A stretch of 64,000 bases of DNA from Amycolatopsis alba DSM 44262 (GCF_000384215.1 NZ_KB913032.1:3551665-3615664), one strand, 5' to 3'; shown: positions 1 through 9,115, counted from the stretch's first letter. The notes: generated by a model from the sequence alone, not told the origin. Numbers and translations are program-made.

Positions 1-593
1 GTGACGACGAGCATCGTCATGCCCTCCTGCGCGAGCTGCCGCATGACCGCGAGGACGTCGCCGACGAGTTCCGGGTCGAGCGCCGACGTCGGTTCGTCGA
101 ACAGCATGACGTCCGGGTTCATCGACAGCGCCCTGGCGATCGCGACACGCTGCTGCTGTCCACCGGACAGCTGCGTCGGCAGCGAAGACTCCTTCTCCGC
201 CAGGCCGACCTTCGCGAGGTTCTCCCGCGCGATGCGCTCAGCCTCGTCCTTGTCGCGCTTGAGGACCTTGCGCTGCGCGACGGTGAGGTTGTCGAGCACA
301 CTCAGGTGAGAGAAGAGGTTGAACGACTGGAAGACCATGCCGATCTTCGTGCGGGCGCCGTCGATGTCGACGTCCGGGTCGGTGATCTCGCTACCGTTGA
401 CGACGATCTTGCCCTGCTGCGGTTCTTCGAGGAGGTTGACGCAGCGCAGCAGCGTCGACTTGCCCGAACCCGACGGGCCGATGATGCAGACGACCTGACC
501 GCGTTCGACTCGCAGGTCGATGCCCTTGAGCACCTTGAGTTCGCCGAACGCCTTGTGGAGTCCCGAAACCTCGACGATCGTCTGGGTGCTCAT
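1..593 (-). CDS. Polar amino-acid ABC transporter ATP-binding protein (3' end cut by window edge)
   Basis: Cytoplasmic ATPase of an amino-acid importer. Reading the minus strand from the ATG at 593 gives a Walker A (GPSGSGKS) near 470-495, the signature [12 protein letters not shown] near 135-170, and a Walker B/D-loop ([12 protein letters not shown]) just after it. These are typical of the GlnQ/HisP family. The ATG overlaps the stop of the permease gene (ATGA), so the two are translationally coupled. About 198 codons are visible and the last 40-50 are missing. The family call is secure; the substrate is inferred only from the neighbouring binding protein. Confidence 0.93.
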   Translation of the reverse strand, partial: MSTQTIVEVSGLHKAFGELKVLKGIDLRVERGQVVCIIGPSGSGKSTLLRCVNLLEEPQQGKIVVNGSEITDPDVDIDGARTKIGMVFQSFNLFSHLSVLDNLTVAQRKVLKRDKDEAERIARENLAKVGLAEKESSLPTQLSGGQQQRVAIARALSMNPDVMLFDEPTSALDPELVGDVLAVMRQLAQEGMTMLVV

Positions 594-1393
594 ACCGTTC
601 CTCCGCCGGGCACTCCGGCCCCGTATTTCTTCTCTAGCCGCTGCTGCAGGATCGACAGCGGGATGGTGATGACCAGATAACACAGCCCGGCGACGACGAT
701 CGGCGTCAGGCCCTTGGCCTCCAGCAGCGCCTGACGGCTGAACTGCGCCAGTTCCTGCTGCGCGGGTGTGGTGCCGAGCAGGAACGCCAGCGAAGAGTCC
801 TTCGTCAGCATGATCAGCTCGTTGGCCAGCGGCGGCAGGATGATCCGGAACGCCTGCGGGATCACGACCGTGATCATCGTGCGGGCGGGCGACATGCCGA
901 GCGAACGCGCGGCTTCGACCTGTCCGCGTGGCACGGCCTGGATACCGGCGCGGATGGTCTCCGCCATGTAGGCCGAGGACACGATGCCCAGCGCCAGCAT
1001 GATCGCGACATTGCGCGGCAGCTGGGTGTTGAACGCCGTGGGCACGCCGATGCCGACGGCGAGGAAGATCAGCAGCGCGGGCAGACCGCGGAAGAACTCG
1101 ATGTACCCGCGCGCGAACCAGCGGTACGGGCCGACCGAGGACAGTCTCATCAGGGCGAGCAGAAGGCCCAGCCCCAGGCCGAGCGCGAAGCCCAGCGCGG
1201 TGAAGATGACGGTGTTCTTCAGCGCGACCGTGATCACGTCCGGGAACTGCTTGGCGGCGACGTCGAGATCGAAGAACGCCTTGCCGATCTTGCTCCAGTC
1301 GGCCAGCAGCGCGAGCACGATGACGATCACCAGCAGCAGGACGTATTGCCCGGTCCGGAACGCCGAACGTCGCTGGCGGCGGCTCAAAGCCAT
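590..1393 (-). CDS. Amino-acid ABC transporter permease (HisM/GlnP family)
   Basis: Inner-membrane permease of about 267 aa. It has an N-terminal hydrophobic segment ([13 protein letters not shown]), further helices, and the family coupling loop [22 protein letters not shown], which contacts the ATPase. The longest frame begins at 1450, but ATG 1393 is preceded by GAGGAGAGAA and gives a normal N-terminus, so it was chosen. It is the second gene of the binding protein-permease-ATPase operon and overlaps the ATPase start by 4 bases. Only one permease is visible, so the channel may be a homodimer, or a partner may lie beyond the left edge. Confidence 0.93.
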   Translation of the reverse strand: MALSRRQRRSAFRTGQYVLLLVIVIVLALLADWSKIGKAFFDLDVAAKQFPDVITVALKNTVIFTALGFALGLGLGLLLALMRLSSVGPYRWFARGYIEFFRGLPALLIFLAVGIGVPTAFNTQLPRNVAIMLALGIVSSAYMAETIRAGIQAVPRGQVEAARSLGMSPARTMITVVIPQAFRIILPPLANELIMLTKDSSLAFLLGTTPAQQELAQFSRQALLEAKGLTPIVVAGLCYLVITIPLSILQQRLEKKYGAGVPGGGTV

Positions 1394-1422
1394 TTCTCTC
1401 CTCAAACAGGTGGCGACAAACC

Positions 1423-1451
1423 TGTGGCCGGTGCGCTGGGCACCGGCCACA
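1423..1451 (-). terminator. Intra-operon stem-loop between binding-protein and permease genes
   Basis: Perfect 12-bp stem (TGTGGCCGGTGC with its complement) and 5-nt loop, 12 bases past the binding-protein stop and 30 bases before the permease start. On the minus strand it is followed by a short T-rich stretch. Such structures commonly cause partial termination or protect the upstream mRNA, so that the binding protein is made in excess. Confidence 0.7.
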
Positions 1452-1463
1452 AGGAACGGATTA

Positions 1464-2279
1464 TCAACCGGCGGTCGGGCTGCCCGGCTGCCAGGTCGGC
1501 GCCTTGCCGAACCACTTCTGGTAGATCTTCGCGTAGGAGCCGTCCGCCACGGATGCCTTGAGCACCTCGTTGATCTGGCCGAGGAGGGCGGTGCTGCCCT
1601 TCTTCACGCCGATTCCGTAGAACTCGTTCGTCTTGAATTCGGTGACGACCGTCGTGTCCGTGTTCGTCTTCGCGAAGTCGTAGAGCACGCCGTTGTCGTT
1701 GACGCCCGCGTCGACCGTGCCGTTCTTGACGGCCTGCTCCAGCAGCGCGAGGTCGTCGAAGGTGACGATCTCCGCGCCCTTGGCTTCCTTCTGCGTGTAC
1801 TCGGCGCCGGTGGTGGCCGACTGGACACCGATCTTCTTGCCCGCGACGTTGGAGAGGTCCTTGATCGGCGAACCGGTCTTGACCAGCAGTGCCTGGGTCG
1901 CCTCGAAGTACGGGTCGGAGAAGTCGAACTTCTCCTTGCGCTTGTCGGTGATCGTCATCCCGGCGGCGGCGAGGTCGCACTGGCCGCTGTTCATCGCTTC
2001 GCCGGACTCGATGTTCTCGAAGGCGATGTCGACGATGCTCTGCTCGACATTCAGCTTCTTGCCGACCAGATCGACCAGGTCGACGTCGAAGCCGACGATC
2101 TTGTCGCCCTGCTTGACCTGGAACGGCTGGTAGGGCAGGTGCGTGCAGGTGGTCACCTTGCCGGAAGCGACGAGCTGGACGCCGCCGGCCGCGGTTCCGC
2201 CTTCCTCACCGCACGCGGACAGCGCGCCCGCGGCTAGGGCGAGCGCCGGGATCAGGGCGAGCGCTTTGAATCGGGCCAC
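1464..2279 (-). CDS. Amino-acid ABC transporter substrate-binding lipoprotein
   Basis: Extracytoplasmic solute-binding protein (family 3), about 271 aa. From the GTG at 2279 it has a lipoprotein signal (ALALIPALALAAGALSAC) with lipobox L-S-A-C and acylated Cys23. It then shows family-3 features: KGDKIVGFDVDLVDLV, the NSGQCDLAAAGMTITDKRKEKFDFSDPY region and a C-terminal YAKIYQKWFG. The GTG was chosen because AAGGAG sits 7 bases upstream; the longer frame back to 2351 lacks a signal at its start. It is the first gene of the operon. Glutamate, glutamine or another polar amino acid is likely, but specificity cannot be read. Confidence 0.93.
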   Translation of the reverse strand: MARFKALALIPALALAAGALSACGEEGGTAAGGVQLVASGKVTTCTHLPYQPFQVKQGDKIVGFDVDLVDLVGKKLNVEQSIVDIAFENIESGEAMNSGQCDLAAAGMTITDKRKEKFDFSDPYFEATQALLVKTGSPIKDLSNVAGKKIGVQSATTGAEYTQKEAKGAEIVTFDDLALLEQAVKNGTVDAGVNDNGVLYDFAKTNTDTTVVTEFKTNEFYGIGVKKGSTALLGQINEVLKASVADGSYAKIYQKWFGKAPTWQPGSPTAG

Positions 2280-2427
2280 GTCGTCACTCCTTGTAGTTCC
2301 CATGTGTCGAGAGCACGCATATTGCCACTCATCCGGCGGCAAGCACAGCACTACGACGTTACATCGCCGTTTCGGCCGTCACGGGCGTTACATGAAGTAT
2401 CGCGCCGACATGGCAGGGTGAGCGAGT

Positions 2428-4089
2428 ATGGCGACCATGAACAACAACTCGGCGCCGCGCCTCCCACCGGCAGGCCGCCGCCCTCGAGCGACCACTTCGG
2501 CGAGGCGCGCGGCGAAACCCGGAGCCCAGTTCGACGGCTATCTTTCGCCGTCCAGGCCGCACGCGGGCGCGTACGACGAGATGTTCACCGCCGATGGCAC
2601 GGTCCGCCAACCGTATCGCGCACTGTACGAATCGATCTCCGCACTGACTTCGACGGACCTCACGTCCCGCTCAGCGGCGATCGACCGGGCGATGGTGGAT
2701 CAGGGCATCACGTTCTCGTTGTCCGGTCAGGAACGCCCGTTCCCGCTCGACCTCGTGCCGCGCGTGATCACTTCGTCCGAATGGAGCAAACTCGAACGCG
2801 GTGTGGCGCAACGAGTCCGCGCCCTCGAAGCCTTTCTCGCCGATATCTACGGCGACCGGCAGATCCTGCGCGAAGGCGTTCTGCCGCGACGGCTGATCAC
2901 CTCGTGTGAGCATTTCCAGCGTGAGGCGTTCGGGATCAACCCGCCCAACGGCGTCCGCATCCACGTGTCCGGTGTGGACCTGGTGCGCGACGAAGAGGGC
3001 ACGTTCCGGGTACTGGAGGACAACCTCCGCAATCCCTCGGGTGTGTCGTACGTGATGGAGAACCGCCGCACGATGGCGCGCGTGTTCCCGGACCTGTTCG
3101 CCCAGCATCGGGTCCGCCCGGTCGGCGACTACGCCTCACATCTGCTGCGCGCGCTGCGGGCGGCGGCCGCGGCGAACGTCGCCGATCCGATGGTCGTCGT
3201 GCTCACGCCCGGCGTGCACAACTCCGCGTACTTCGAGCATTCGCTGCTGGCCCGGCTGATGGGCGTCGAACTGGTCGAGGGCCGCGACATGTTCTGCCGG
3301 GACAACGTCGTCTACCTGCGGACGACCGAAGGTGAGCGCCCGGTCGACGTCATCTACCGGCGCATCGACGACGAATTCCTCGACCCGGTGCACTACCGGC
3401 CGGATTCCGTGCTCGGGGTCGCCGGGATCCTCAACGCGGCCCGCGCGGGCAACGTCGTGATCGCGAACGCCGTCGGCAACGGCGTCGGCGACGACAAGCT
3501 CGTCTACACCTACGTGCCCGAGATGGTGAAGTACTACCTCAACGAGAAGCCGCTGCTGCCCAACGTGGACACCTTCCGGTGCTGGCTGCCGGACGAGTTC
3601 GACTACGTCATGCAGAATATGGAAGAGCTGGTGGTCAAACCGGTCGAAGGCTCCGGCGGCTACGGCATCGTGTTCGGCCCCGAGGCGACTCCGGCCGAGC
3701 TGGCCGCGCTGAAGCGGAAGGTCCGGGCTCACAAACGCGGCTGGATCGCCCAGCCCGTCGTCCAGCTGTCCACCGTTCCGTCCAAAGTAGACGCACGACT
3801 CGCACCGCGCCACGTCGACCTGAGGCCGTTCGCGGTCAACGACGGCAAGGAGATCTTCGTCCTGCCGGGCGGGCTGACCAGGGTCGCGCTCCCGGAGGGC
3901 AGCCTGGTGGTCAACTCGTCGCAAGGCGGCGGATCGAAGGACACCTGGGTGCTGACGCCGCGGTCCTCCACGGCGGAACGGGAGCTGGAGCGGCCCGCGC
4001 TCGGCGCACTGTCCCATGTGGACGGTCTGATCGCCGAACAGGGTCCCGAGCTGACCACCACCCAGCAACAACAGCAGCAACAGGCATAG
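2428..4089 (+). CDS. Circularly permuted ATP-grasp protein (DUF404/DUF407, COG2308)
   Basis: A 553-aa cytoplasmic ATP-grasp-type ligase of the circularly permuted class. Recognisable blocks are DGYLSPSRPHAGAYDEM near the N-terminus, the GITF region near 90, the FRVLEDNLRNPSGVSYVMENR block near 195-210, VVYLRTTEGERPVDVIYRRIDDEFLDP near 290-320, and VVKPVEGSGGYG near 405. The family is thought to join amino or acid groups to peptides or small molecules, but no substrate is established. The C-terminus ends in TTT plus seven glutamines and Ala, encoded by mixed CAG/CAA, apparently a low-complexity tail. It heads a three-gene operon with the alpha-E and transglutaminase genes. Confidence 0.92.
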   Translation: MATMNNNSAPRLPPAGRRPRATTSARRAAKPGAQFDGYLSPSRPHAGAYDEMFTADGTVRQPYRALYESISALTSTDLTSRSAAIDRAMVDQGITFSLSGQERPFPLDLVPRVITSSEWSKLERGVAQRVRALEAFLADIYGDRQILREGVLPRRLITSCEHFQREAFGINPPNGVRIHVSGVDLVRDEEGTFRVLEDNLRNPSGVSYVMENRRTMARVFPDLFAQHRVRPVGDYASHLLRALRAAAAANVADPMVVVLTPGVHNSAYFEHSLLARLMGVELVEGRDMFCRDNVVYLRTTEGERPVDVIYRRIDDEFLDPVHYRPDSVLGVAGILNAARAGNVVIANAVGNGVGDDKLVYTYVPEMVKYYLNEKPLLPNVDTFRCWLPDEFDYVMQNMEELVVKPVEGSGGYGIVFGPEATPAELAALKRKVRAHKRGWIAQPVVQLSTVPSKVDARLAPRHVDLRPFAVNDGKEIFVLPGGLTRVALPEGSLVVNSSQGGGSKDTWVLTPRSSTAERELERPALGALSHVDGLIAEQGPELTTTQQQQQQQA

Positions 4090-4100
4090 GGAGGTTCATC

Positions 4101-5048
4101 GTGCTAGCCCGTAACGCGGAATCGCTGTACTGGATCGGCCGGTACGTGGAACGTGCCGACGACACCTCCCGGATCCTCAACGTCTCCGTGCACCAGCTGC
4201 TCGAAGACGCGAGCGTCGACCCGGACCACGCGAGCCGCCAGCTGCTCGCCGTCCTCGGCATCTCACCGGAGGGCATGGACTCGCTCGACGTGTGGAAGCT
4301 GACCGAGCTGGTTGCCTACGCCAAGGACAATCCGGCGTCGATCGTCGGCTCGATCAACTCCGCCCGCGAGAACACCCGTGGCGCCCGCGAGGTCGTCTCG
4401 ACCGAGCTGTGGGAATGCCTGAACGCGACGTGGAACGCGGTACCGGACAGGCAGCGGTACGCGCGCCGCGCCGGGCCGCACGCGTTCCTTTCCTTCGTGG
4501 AAGAGCGCGCGGCGATGTTCGCCGGGCTCGCGGATTCGACGATGAGCCGCGACGACGGCTGGCTGTTCATGGTGCTCGGCCGTTCGATCGAACGCGCGGA
4601 CATGGTGGTGCGCCTGCTGCTTTCGCGGGTACAGGACAGCGCGTCCTCACCCGGCTGGATCACCGTGCTCCGTTCGGCGGGCGCGCAGGACACCTACCTG
4701 CGGACCTATCGCGGCGCGCTCGACGCCGCCCGCGTCGTGCAGTTCCTGTTGCGGGACACGCTCTTCCCGCGTTCGGTGTTCCACGCGCTGCGACAGGCCG
4801 AGGAATGCCTGGAACGGCTGGACCCCGGCGTCAACTCGCGCGCCAACGAGAAGTCCGAGGCGCTGCGGCAGCTCGGCCGCGCCCGCAGTGAGCTGGAGTT
4901 CCTGCGGCCGTCGGATCTGCTGGAGGACCTGCCGAAACGGCTCGTCACCCTGCAGACGTCGATCAAGGACATCGGCGACGCGGTTTCGATGCAGTACTTC
5001 CATTCGTCGCCGTGGGTGGCCTGGAGCGGTGCGGAGGTTTCGCTGTGA
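4101..5048 (+). CDS. Alpha-E domain protein (COG2307)
   Basis: A 315-aa mainly helical protein of the alpha-E family, nearly always found with the permuted ATP-grasp. It opens with the family motif LARNAESLYWIGRYVERADDTSR and later has GRSIERADMVVRLLL, a second copy of the same helical signature. Start is GTG 4101 with GGGAGG 6 bases upstream, 11 bases after the ATP-grasp stop. The biochemical role is unknown. Its stop overlaps the transglutaminase start (GTGA), so the three products are probably made in step and act together. Confidence 0.92.
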   Translation: MLARNAESLYWIGRYVERADDTSRILNVSVHQLLEDASVDPDHASRQLLAVLGISPEGMDSLDVWKLTELVAYAKDNPASIVGSINSARENTRGAREVVSTELWECLNATWNAVPDRQRYARRAGPHAFLSFVEERAAMFAGLADSTMSRDDGWLFMVLGRSIERADMVVRLLLSRVQDSASSPGWITVLRSAGAQDTYLRTYRGALDAARVVQFLLRDTLFPRSVFHALRQAEECLERLDPGVNSRANEKSEALRQLGRARSELEFLRPSDLLEDLPKRLVTLQTSIKDIGDAVSMQYFHSSPWVAWSGAEVSL

Positions 5049-5887
5049 CCTGGCAGCTTCGAGTGGCCCACCGGACCGGATACCGGTACGCGACGCCGGC
5101 CACGCAGTCGTACAACGAGGCACGGCTGACCCCGCGTTCGGATCGGCGGCAGACCACCGTCGTGAACCGCGTCGAGACGACGCCCGCGACCCGTGCTTAT
5201 CGCTACACGGACTACTGGGGCACCGTCGTGACCTCGTTCGACCTTCACGCGCCGCACACCGAGTTCACCGTGCTCGCGACGTCGGTGGTCGAGACCGCCG
5301 ACGAGGGCGAGCCGATCCGTTCGGCGTCGTGGAAGGACCTGCGCAGCGACACCATCGTCGACCATCGCACCGAGTACCTGACGCCGACGCCGTACACGCC
5401 ACGCGATCCGGAGCTGACGAAGGTCGCTCGCGAACTGCGGAAGGGGCTTGACCCGGCGGAGGCCGTGCTCGCGGTCTGCGAATGGGTCAACCAGCAGCTC
5501 AAGTACCAGCCTGGGACGACCGGCGTGCACAGCACGGCGACCGACGCCTGGCAAGCGCGCGAAGGGGTTTGCCAGGACTTCGCGCATGTGACGCTGGTGA
5601 TGCTGCGCGCGATCGGCGTCCCGGCGCGCTACGTCTCCGGGTACCTGCACACGAAACCGGAGGCGAAGCTCGGCGAGACGGTCGAAGGCGAAAGCCACGC
5701 CTGGGTCGACGTCTGGACCGGCGACTGGTGGGCCTACGACCCGACGAACGCGATCCCGGTCGGGCCGCGGCACGTCTGGGTCGCGTACGGCCGCGACTAC
5801 GCCGACGTACCGCCGCTCAAGGGCATCTTCACCGGCGGCGGTCAGTCCACTTTGGACGTCTCGGTGCAGCTGACCCGGCTGACCTAG
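5045..5887 (+). CDS. Transglutaminase-like cysteine protease/amidase (COG1305)
   Basis: A 280-aa protein with an N-terminal bacterial transglutaminase-like beta domain (LRVAHRTGYRYATPATQSYNEARL) and a papain-like core. The catalytic triad is visible as Cys176 (REGVCQDFAHV), His218 (ESHAWVDVW) and Asp232 (YDPTN). No signal peptide, so it is probably cytoplasmic. GTG 5045 overlaps the alpha-E stop by 4 bases and has GGAGG upstream. It probably hydrolyses or rearranges the product of the ATP-grasp partner; this is inferred from the conserved gene trio. Its stop overlaps that of the convergent permease gene. Confidence 0.93.
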   Translation: MTWQLRVAHRTGYRYATPATQSYNEARLTPRSDRRQTTVVNRVETTPATRAYRYTDYWGTVVTSFDLHAPHTEFTVLATSVVETADEGEPIRSASWKDLRSDTIVDHRTEYLTPTPYTPRDPELTKVARELRKGLDPAEAVLAVCEWVNQQLKYQPGTTGVHSTATDAWQAREGVCQDFAHVTLVMLRAIGVPARYVSGYLHTKPEAKLGETVEGESHAWVDVWTGDWWAYDPTNAIPVGPRHVWVAYGRDYADVPPLKGIFTGGGQSTLDVSVQLTRLT

Positions 5888-6888
5888 GCCCGTCGTCGGA
5901 GCAACAGCCAGAGCAGGTACGCACCACCGAGGGCCGCCGCGACGACGCCTGCCGGAAGCAGCGAAGACTCCAGCAGGCGCTGGCCGAGGTAGTCGGCCGC
6001 GACGACCAGGGTCGCCCCGACGAAGGCCGACGACACCAGGTTGGGCCCCGGCAGCCGTGTCATCCGGCGGGCCAGCTGGGGCGCGGCGAGGGCGATGAAC
6101 GGCAGCGGCCCGGTCGTCGCGGTGGCGGCCGCGACCAGCGCGACGGCGACCAGCACCAGCGTCAGCCGCACGCGGGGGACGTCGACGCCGATGCCGGTCG
6201 CGGTGTCGTCGCCCATCTCCAGCATGCGCAGGGCGCGGCCGTGCACGAACACGATCGGGACGAACACCGCCATCGCGATCGCCAGGGGCACGAAGTAGCT
6301 CCAGTCGCGGCCGGAAAGGTCGCCGACCAGCCAGCCGACAGCCTGCGCGGCGGCTTCCAAGTTCGCCTTGACCAGCAGATACGCGTTCACCCCTGCCAGC
6401 ACCGCGCTGACCGCGATCCCGATCAGCACCAGCCGCGAACTCAGCAGACCGTGCGGCGCGCACAACGCCATCACGACCAGCGCGGTCAGTAACCCGCCCG
6501 CCAGCGCGCCGAGCGAGACGACGCCGGGAGCGGAGCCGAAGAACAGCAGGGTCACGATGCCGCCGGTCGCCGAACCGGTGGTGAACCCGATGATGTCCGG
6601 ACTGCCGAGCGGATTGCGGGTGATCGTCTGGAAGATCGTCCCCGCCAGCGCCAGCGCGGCCCCGACGAGGATCGCGACCAGCACCCGCGGCAGCCGTCCC
6701 ATGACTACCAGGTACTGCGCCTTCGTCCCGGAACCGGCCAGCGTCGTGAGCACTTCGCCGGGGCTCATCTCGTAGTCGCCCGTGCCGACCGAAAGCACGA
6801 CGAGCGCCAGGACCACCAGGGCCAGCGCGGCGACGACGATCGTGGACCGTCTGTCCAAACCGGACTCACGGCGGAGGAGCGCGGTCAT
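5884..6888 (-). CDS. Iron-siderophore ABC permease (FecCD family), second subunit
   Basis: A 334-aa polytopic membrane protein with about ten helices, of the BtuC/FhuB/FecD family. The family segments GRLPRVLVAILVGAALALAG, ITRNPLGSPDIIGFTTGS and PFIALAAPQLARRMTR are all present. It overlaps the preceding permease by 4 bases (ATGA), so the two form a heterodimeric channel. The stop overlaps the transglutaminase stop, with no room for a separate terminator. No ATPase gene lies in this locus. Confidence 0.94.
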   Translation of the reverse strand: MTALLRRESGLDRRSTIVVAALALVVLALVVLSVGTGDYEMSPGEVLTTLAGSGTKAQYLVVMGRLPRVLVAILVGAALALAGTIFQTITRNPLGSPDIIGFTTGSATGGIVTLLFFGSAPGVVSLGALAGGLLTALVVMALCAPHGLLSSRLVLIGIAVSAVLAGVNAYLLVKANLEAAAQAVGWLVGDLSGRDWSYFVPLAIAMAVFVPIVFVHGRALRMLEMGDDTATGIGVDVPRVRLTLVLVAVALVAAATATTGPLPFIALAAPQLARRMTRLPGPNLVSSAFVGATLVVAADYLGQRLLESSLLPAGVVAAALGGAYLLWLLLRRRA

Positions 6889-7916
6889 CGGCGCACCGCC
6901 TTCAGTCGCCGGGCCACGATCACGAACGCGATCCCGCCGACGACGTCGGTCATCACGCCGACCTGGATCTCCCCCGGCGAGCCGAGCAGGCGGCCGAGGA
7001 CGTCGCAGCCGAGCAGCAGCACCGGTCCGAGGACCGCCGAAAGCACCATCACCCAGCGCTCGTCCTGGCCGATCAGCGACCGGACGACGTGCGGGATCAT
7101 CAGGCCGACGAAGGCGATCGGCCCGCAGGCCGCGGTCGCCGCCGCCGACAGCAGCCCTACGGCGACCATCCCGGCGACGCGGACGAGCGCCGGATTCGCG
7201 CCGAGCCCGCGGGCGGTGTCCTCGCCCAGCGCCAGCGCGTTCAGCGCGCGGGCCAGCACGACCGCGATCACCACCCCCGCGACGAAGAACGGCAGCAGGA
7301 CGGACAGCTGGCCGAGGTTCCGGTTGACCAGCGAGCCGACCAGCCAGAACCGCATGGCCTGCAGGTTGTGCGTGTTGATCATCTGCATGCCCTGGTTGAT
7401 CCCGACGAACACCGCCTGGATCGCGACGCCGGCCAGCACCAGCCGCAACGGGCTCGTGGCGCCGCGTGTCCCGCCGATCACCGAGACCAGCGCGGTTCCC
7501 ACGAGCGCTCCGGCGAAGGCGAACCAGACGTACTCGCCGGGCGAAGTCACCGAGAACACCGCGGAGCCGAGCACGATCGCGACGGCGGCACCGTGGTTGA
7601 TGCCGAGCAGACCGGGTTCCGCGACCGGGTTGCGGGTGATCGCCTGCATCAGCGCGCCCGCCAGACCCAGCGCCATCCCGACCAGGACGCCGAGCACCGT
7701 GCGGGGCAGGCGATCGTCGCGGACGACGACGTCGTTGTAGCTGCCGTCGTACGCGAAGAGGGCGTGCAGGACTTCGCCGAGGGAAAGCCGGTTCGATCCG
7801 AAGCCGATCGACAGCAGGATGACCGCGACCAGCGCGATGAGCGCCCCAACCAGGACCAGCGTTCTCACGGAGACGCTGGTCCGGGGTGATCTGACGCGCT
7901 CCGTGACCTGGACCAT
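6885..7916 (-). CDS. Iron-siderophore ABC permease (FecCD family), first subunit
   Basis: A 343-aa FecCD permease. It has RLPRTVLGVLVGMALGLAGALMQ, ITRNPVAEPGLLGINHGAA and GPIAFVGLMIPHVVR, the last being the usual ATPase-contacting region. ATG 7916 starts the operon; the first 20 residues are cytoplasmic, followed by a long hydrophobic helix. It is transcribed away from the binding-protein gene at 7983, with an iron-box-like palindrome between them, so it is likely repressed when iron is plentiful. Confidence 0.94.
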   Translation of the reverse strand: MVQVTERVRSPRTSVSVRTLVLVGALIALVAVILLSIGFGSNRLSLGEVLHALFAYDGSYNDVVVRDDRLPRTVLGVLVGMALGLAGALMQAITRNPVAEPGLLGINHGAAVAIVLGSAVFSVTSPGEYVWFAFAGALVGTALVSVIGGTRGATSPLRLVLAGVAIQAVFVGINQGMQMINTHNLQAMRFWLVGSLVNRNLGQLSVLLPFFVAGVVIAVVLARALNALALGEDTARGLGANPALVRVAGMVAVGLLSAAATAACGPIAFVGLMIPHVVRSLIGQDERWVMVLSAVLGPVLLLGCDVLGRLLGSPGEIQVGVMTDVVGGIAFVIVARRLKAVRR

Positions 7917-7927
7917 GGCCTTCAGAG

Positions 7928-7946
7928 TAAGCGAAGGCTAGCCTAA
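7928..7946. promoter_or_regulatory. IdeR/DtxR-like iron box
   Basis: On the minus strand the 19-mer starts TTAGGCTAGCC and matches the IdeR/DtxR consensus (TTAGGTTAGGCTAACCTAA) at about 13 of 19 positions. The first half-site is best kept. It lies between the divergent siderophore permease (start 7916) and binding-protein (start 7983) genes, where an iron repressor would control both. Confidence 0.72.
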
Positions 7947-7982
7947 CGACGAAACCCGGCCCGAAGGCGAAAGTAGATCTCC

Positions 7983-8981
7983 ATGCACCTCTCCCGACGC
8001 GGCTTCCTCGCCGGTACCGCGGCGCTCGGCGCCACCGGCCTCCTGACCGCCTGCGGCTACCAGGACGAAGCCCCCACGCAGGGAGCGGGCACGACCTGGT
8101 CCTTCACCGACGACCGCGGCCGCAAACTCGAAGGCGAGCGGCCGACCCGGATCGTCGCGCAGGTCACCGCCGCGGCGGCGCTGTGGGACCTCGGCGTGAA
8201 GTCGGTCGGGATCTTCGGCCCGTCGAAGTTCGCCGACGGCAAACCGGATCCGCAGGCGGGCGGCGTCGACCTGAACACGGTGACGTCGCTCGGGAACGTG
8301 TGGAACGAGTTCAACTTCGACAAGTTCGTCTCGCTGAACCCGCAGCTGCTGATCAGCGTGATGTACCTCAAAGAACAGATGTGGTACGTCCCGGACACGC
8401 AGACGGAGAAGATCGACAAGGCCGCGCCGAGCGTCGGGATCCGGCTGCAGGACATCTCGATGCCCGAGGGGATCGCGAAGTTCATCTCGCTCGCGAAGGC
8501 GCTCGGCGCCGACACTGAGACTCCGGCGATCCGGGCCGCGAAGGAGGAGTACGAGAAGGCTGACGCCGCGCTCGGCGAGGCGGCGAAGAAGGCGGCCGGG
8601 CTGAAGATCCTGCTGGTGTCCGCGCAGAAGGACGCCGTCTACGTCTCGAACGCGCCGAAGTTCGCGACCTCGAAGCACTACCAGAGCAAGGGCTTGAACT
8701 TCGTCACGCCGGAGGCGCCGGACGAGAGCCAGGGCGGCTACTACCAGCAGATCAGCTGGGAGAACATCGGCAAGTACCCCGCCGACGTGATCATGTACGA
8801 CAACCGCGGCGGTTCGCTCTCGCTCGGCCCGGACGGGCTCGGCGGCGTGCCGACCTGGGCCCAGCTGCCCGCGGTGAAGGCGGGAAAGCTGATCCCGTGG
8901 AACAACGAGACGCCGTTCTCGTACCAGCGCTTCACGCCGCAGCTGACGGAACTCACCGCCGCGCTGAACAAGTTCGCCTAG
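7983..8981 (+). CDS. Iron-siderophore ABC transporter substrate-binding lipoprotein
   Basis: A 332-aa periplasmic-binding-fold lipoprotein. The N-terminus carries a Tat-type motif SRRGFLAG and a lipobox LTAC with Cys24, so it is probably exported folded and lipid-anchored. The body has the FepB/FecB pattern: an N-lobe with TRIVAQVTAAAALWDLGVKSVGI, a long connecting helix near 170-200 (EEYEKADAALGEAAKKAAG) and a C-lobe with ISWENIGKYPADVIMYDNRGG. It is divergent from the two FecCD permeases, which it should serve. The siderophore is not identifiable. Confidence 0.93.
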   Translation: MHLSRRGFLAGTAALGATGLLTACGYQDEAPTQGAGTTWSFTDDRGRKLEGERPTRIVAQVTAAAALWDLGVKSVGIFGPSKFADGKPDPQAGGVDLNTVTSLGNVWNEFNFDKFVSLNPQLLISVMYLKEQMWYVPDTQTEKIDKAAPSVGIRLQDISMPEGIAKFISLAKALGADTETPAIRAAKEEYEKADAALGEAAKKAAGLKILLVSAQKDAVYVSNAPKFATSKHYQSKGLNFVTPEAPDESQGGYYQQISWENIGKYPADVIMYDNRGGSLSLGPDGLGGVPTWAQLPAVKAGKLIPWNNETPFSYQRFTPQLTELTAALNKFA

Positions 8982-9115
8982 GGGCTTCGGGCCGACTCTC
9001 GGCGCCTGGTTGGGTTATTGGAGCAGAAGGGCAAAGCTGTCCTGCCGGACGACCAGGTCAACGCCTGTTCGGGTGACCGCTACGGCCCGCCGGGCACTTG
9101 GCCTCACCGGGCAGG

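Noticed and set aside
984..2237. Long plus-strand frame of 417 codons over the amino-acid transporter genes
   Set aside because: It is antisense to the permease and binding-protein genes, has Arg/Ala-rich low-complexity translation and no ribosome-binding site. High GC makes such mirror frames common.
4066..4089. Polyglutamine run as a frameshift or sequencing artefact
   Set aside because: Mixed CAG and CAA codons keep the frame open to a stop directly before the ribosome-binding site of the next gene, so it reads as a genuine tail.
4706..6463. Minus-strand frame of 585 codons across the alpha-E, transglutaminase and FecCD genes
   Set aside because: Translation is a run of Arg/Ala/Gly/Asp without domain motifs, and it crosses several well-supported genes.
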